From NCBI GenBank assembly GCA_902465425.1, contig CABQNA010000102.1:1-5877 (forward strand): a stretch of DNA of 5,877 nt, in the 5' to 3' direction. Below are positions 4,898-5,877 of the stretch, in pieces. Below the pieces are notes generated by a model. The model was given only the letters and a program-made list of their open reading frames with translations, had not been told where the DNA came from and searched no databases. How positions within the stretch are numbered: position 1 is the stretch's first letter; each line of letters begins with the position of its first letter. The DNA comes from an uncultured Collinsella sp. Lineage in GTDB: Bacteria > Actinomycetota > Coriobacteriia > Coriobacteriales > Coriobacteriaceae. Made by a program: the position numbers and the translations under genes.

Positions 4898-4903
4898 TAC
4901 AAT
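4898..4903 (+). promoter_or_regulatory. Candidate -10 box for the AAA-ATPase-like gene
   Basis: TACAAT matches TATAAT at five of six positions and lies 35 bp before the GTG start. No good -35 is seen at the proper distance. The rest of the 200-bp gap from 4737 to 4937 holds the terminator and no gene that I can support. Confidence 0.3.
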
Positions 4904-4922
4904 TGGCATCGTGCTGCGATTT

Positions 4923-4929
4923 AGGGGGA
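4923..4929 (+). promoter_or_regulatory. Ribosome binding site of the AAA-ATPase-like gene
   Basis: AGGGGGA sits eight bases before the GTG at 4938 and five before an in-frame TTG at 4935. Either codon could start translation, and the products differ by one residue. Confidence 0.75.
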
Positions 4930-4937
4930 ACGTTTTG

Positions 4938-5877
4938 GTGTCTGAACAGGCAAATGTTGATTGTGCTGCTATCTTTGGCGTGCGCTTGATCGGCTGTGCC
5001 GACGATGCGGTTTTGCCCATTGGCATACACGACTATGCGGAGGCCCTTGGTTGCTGCATGCTGGTTGACAAGACCATGTTTATTGCCGATGTGTTGGACT
5101 GCGACGCGTCCGTTGTGGTGTGCTGTCGACCCGAGGGTTTTGGCAAGAGCATGAACTTGTCGATGCTCAGGGCTTTTCTGGAGCGTCCCGCGGTCGGTCG
5201 TGCCGGTCGGAGCTCGTTTGCCGATGCTCAGATTTGGGATGCGGACGGCGGGCGTTATCGGGATGAGTACGCTTGCTATCCGGTGATATCGCTGGACTTT
5301 TCTGGCGCTGCGAGGCGTGGCGCCGCTGTTGCCGGCGTCGTGCGCGATGCCCTTTCGGGCGAGTGCGCTCGCTTGTTGGCGCTCTTGGAGGCCCCGGATT
5401 TAGCTCGAGATAAGGTGCGTCACATCGAACGTGTTGCGCGTGGCGCGGCGAGCGAGGACGAGGTCGCCTCGGTGCTTGGCGTGCTCATTGAGTTGCTGGA
5501 GATTGCCTGCGATGAGCAAGTTGTATTGCTCGTTGATGGGTACGACGCGGCGTGGTTGGGCCGTGCGAGCGCAAGGGGCGCTTCCGGCGCCGATCCGGCA
5601 GGGCTACTTGACCGTGTGCTGTTTGACGCCATTGCTGCCGCGGGCCATTCGCTACGCTTTGCATGTCTGATGGGGGAGTGTCCCGGTCCTGCCGAAGCGG
5701 CGCTTTCTTCGCGCGGCTGCTCGTATTGTCTGACGACGCCGCTTTCGGCGTGGTGTGACCGTTGGTTCGGTTTTTCGGATGCCGAGGTCGAGGCTCTTTT
5801 GAATCATGCTGGGCGCGAGGAATACCTGAATGATGCGCGTGAATGGCTCGAGGGGTATCGGTTTGGCAGGGCCTATT
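4938..5877 (+). CDS. AAA-ATPase-like protein (PF09820 type), N-terminal part, truncated by window edge
   Basis: A GTG-started frame stays open for 313 codons to the edge. It follows the AAA-ATPase-like (PF09820) layout: V-L-P-I-G (25-29), L-V-D-K-T (42-46), a P-loop within R-P-E-G-F-G-K-S (64-71) followed by M-N-L-S-M-L, Y-P-V-I-S-L-D-F (114-121), a Walker B-like V-V-L-L-V-D-G-Y-D (195-203), F-G-F at about 277-279 and E-G-Y-R-F-G (305-310). Family members usually read R-P-R-R-F-G-K at the P-loop and D-E-Y-D at Walker B; here the Walker B glutamate is Gly201. Full-length relatives often carry a C-terminal PD-(D/E)XK nuclease-like domain, which would lie beyond the edge. Fifteen cysteines in 313 residues is high for a cytoplasmic protein. 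The biological role of the family is unknown to me. It follows a strong terminator, so it is likely its own unit. Confidence 0.85.
   Translation, partial: MSEQANVDCAAIFGVRLIGCADDAVLPIGIHDYAEALGCCMLVDKTMFIADVLDCDASVVVCCRPEGFGKSMNLSMLRAFLERPAVGRAGRSSFADAQIWDADGGRYRDEYACYPVISLDFSGAARRGAAVAGVVRDALSGECARLLALLEAPDLARDKVRHIERVARGAASEDEVASVLGVLIELLEIACDEQVVLLVDGYDAAWLGRASARGASGADPAGLLDRVLFDAIAAAGHSLRFACLMGECPGPAEAALSSRGCSYCLTTPLSAWCDRWFGFSDAEVEALLNHAGREEYLNDAREWLEGYRFGRAY

Noticed and set aside
4815..5030. Minus-strand small open frames between the terminator and the AAA gene
   Set aside because: They overlap the well-supported start of the AAA-like gene, lack a ribosome site and show no recognisable motif.

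Overview
The window looks like chromosomal DNA from a fairly GC-rich Gram-positive bacterium. The best guess is a gut actinobacterium of the Coriobacteriia (Collinsella-like). This rests on strong purine-rich Shine-Dalgarno sites, a sortase-type C-terminal anchor, a SUF iron-sulfur operon divergent from an Rrf2 regulator, and a PF09820-type AAA protein. The assignment is inference; no marker gene settles it.

Layout, left to right. (1) Positions 1-1470, minus strand: sufC followed by the first 219 codons of sufB, which runs off the left edge. These encode the ATPase and core scaffold subunit of the SufBC(D) Fe-S cluster assembly complex. (2) Positions 1471-1694: a divergent control region. It holds a probable suf promoter overlapped by one dyad, and two tandem 31-bp dyads of the TGGGAC...GTCYCA type upstream of the regulator. 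(3) Positions 1695-2126, plus strand: an Rrf2-family regulator with three cysteines in the IscR-like cluster-binding region, probably the Fe-S sensor for suf and for itself. (4) Positions 2136-2829, plus strand: a MNT nucleotidyltransferase (GSX10DXD) and a HEPN/HI0074-like partner (RX4HXY). The two genes overlap by 14 nt and look like a type VII toxin-antitoxin pair. They start 9 nt after the regulator stop, so they probably share its transcript. (5) Positions 2958-4736, plus strand: a 592-aa secreted protein with a signal peptide, a lysozyme-like head, a long Ser/Asp then Lys/Glu stalk, a run of ten threonines and an MPKTG sortase-type anchor. A strong intrinsic terminator follows. (6) From 4938 to the right edge, plus strand: the first 313 codons of an AAA-ATPase-like protein with an altered Walker B motif.

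How the parts may work together: the Rrf2 protein probably reads cluster status through its cysteines and acts on the dyads between it and sufCB. The toxin-antitoxin pair may be a passenger, or may be tied to Fe-S status through read-through from rrf2; its bases look more AT-rich than its neighbours. The surface lysozyme-like protein and the AAA protein each appear to be separate transcription units. I saw no RNA gene, CRISPR array or insertion sequence.
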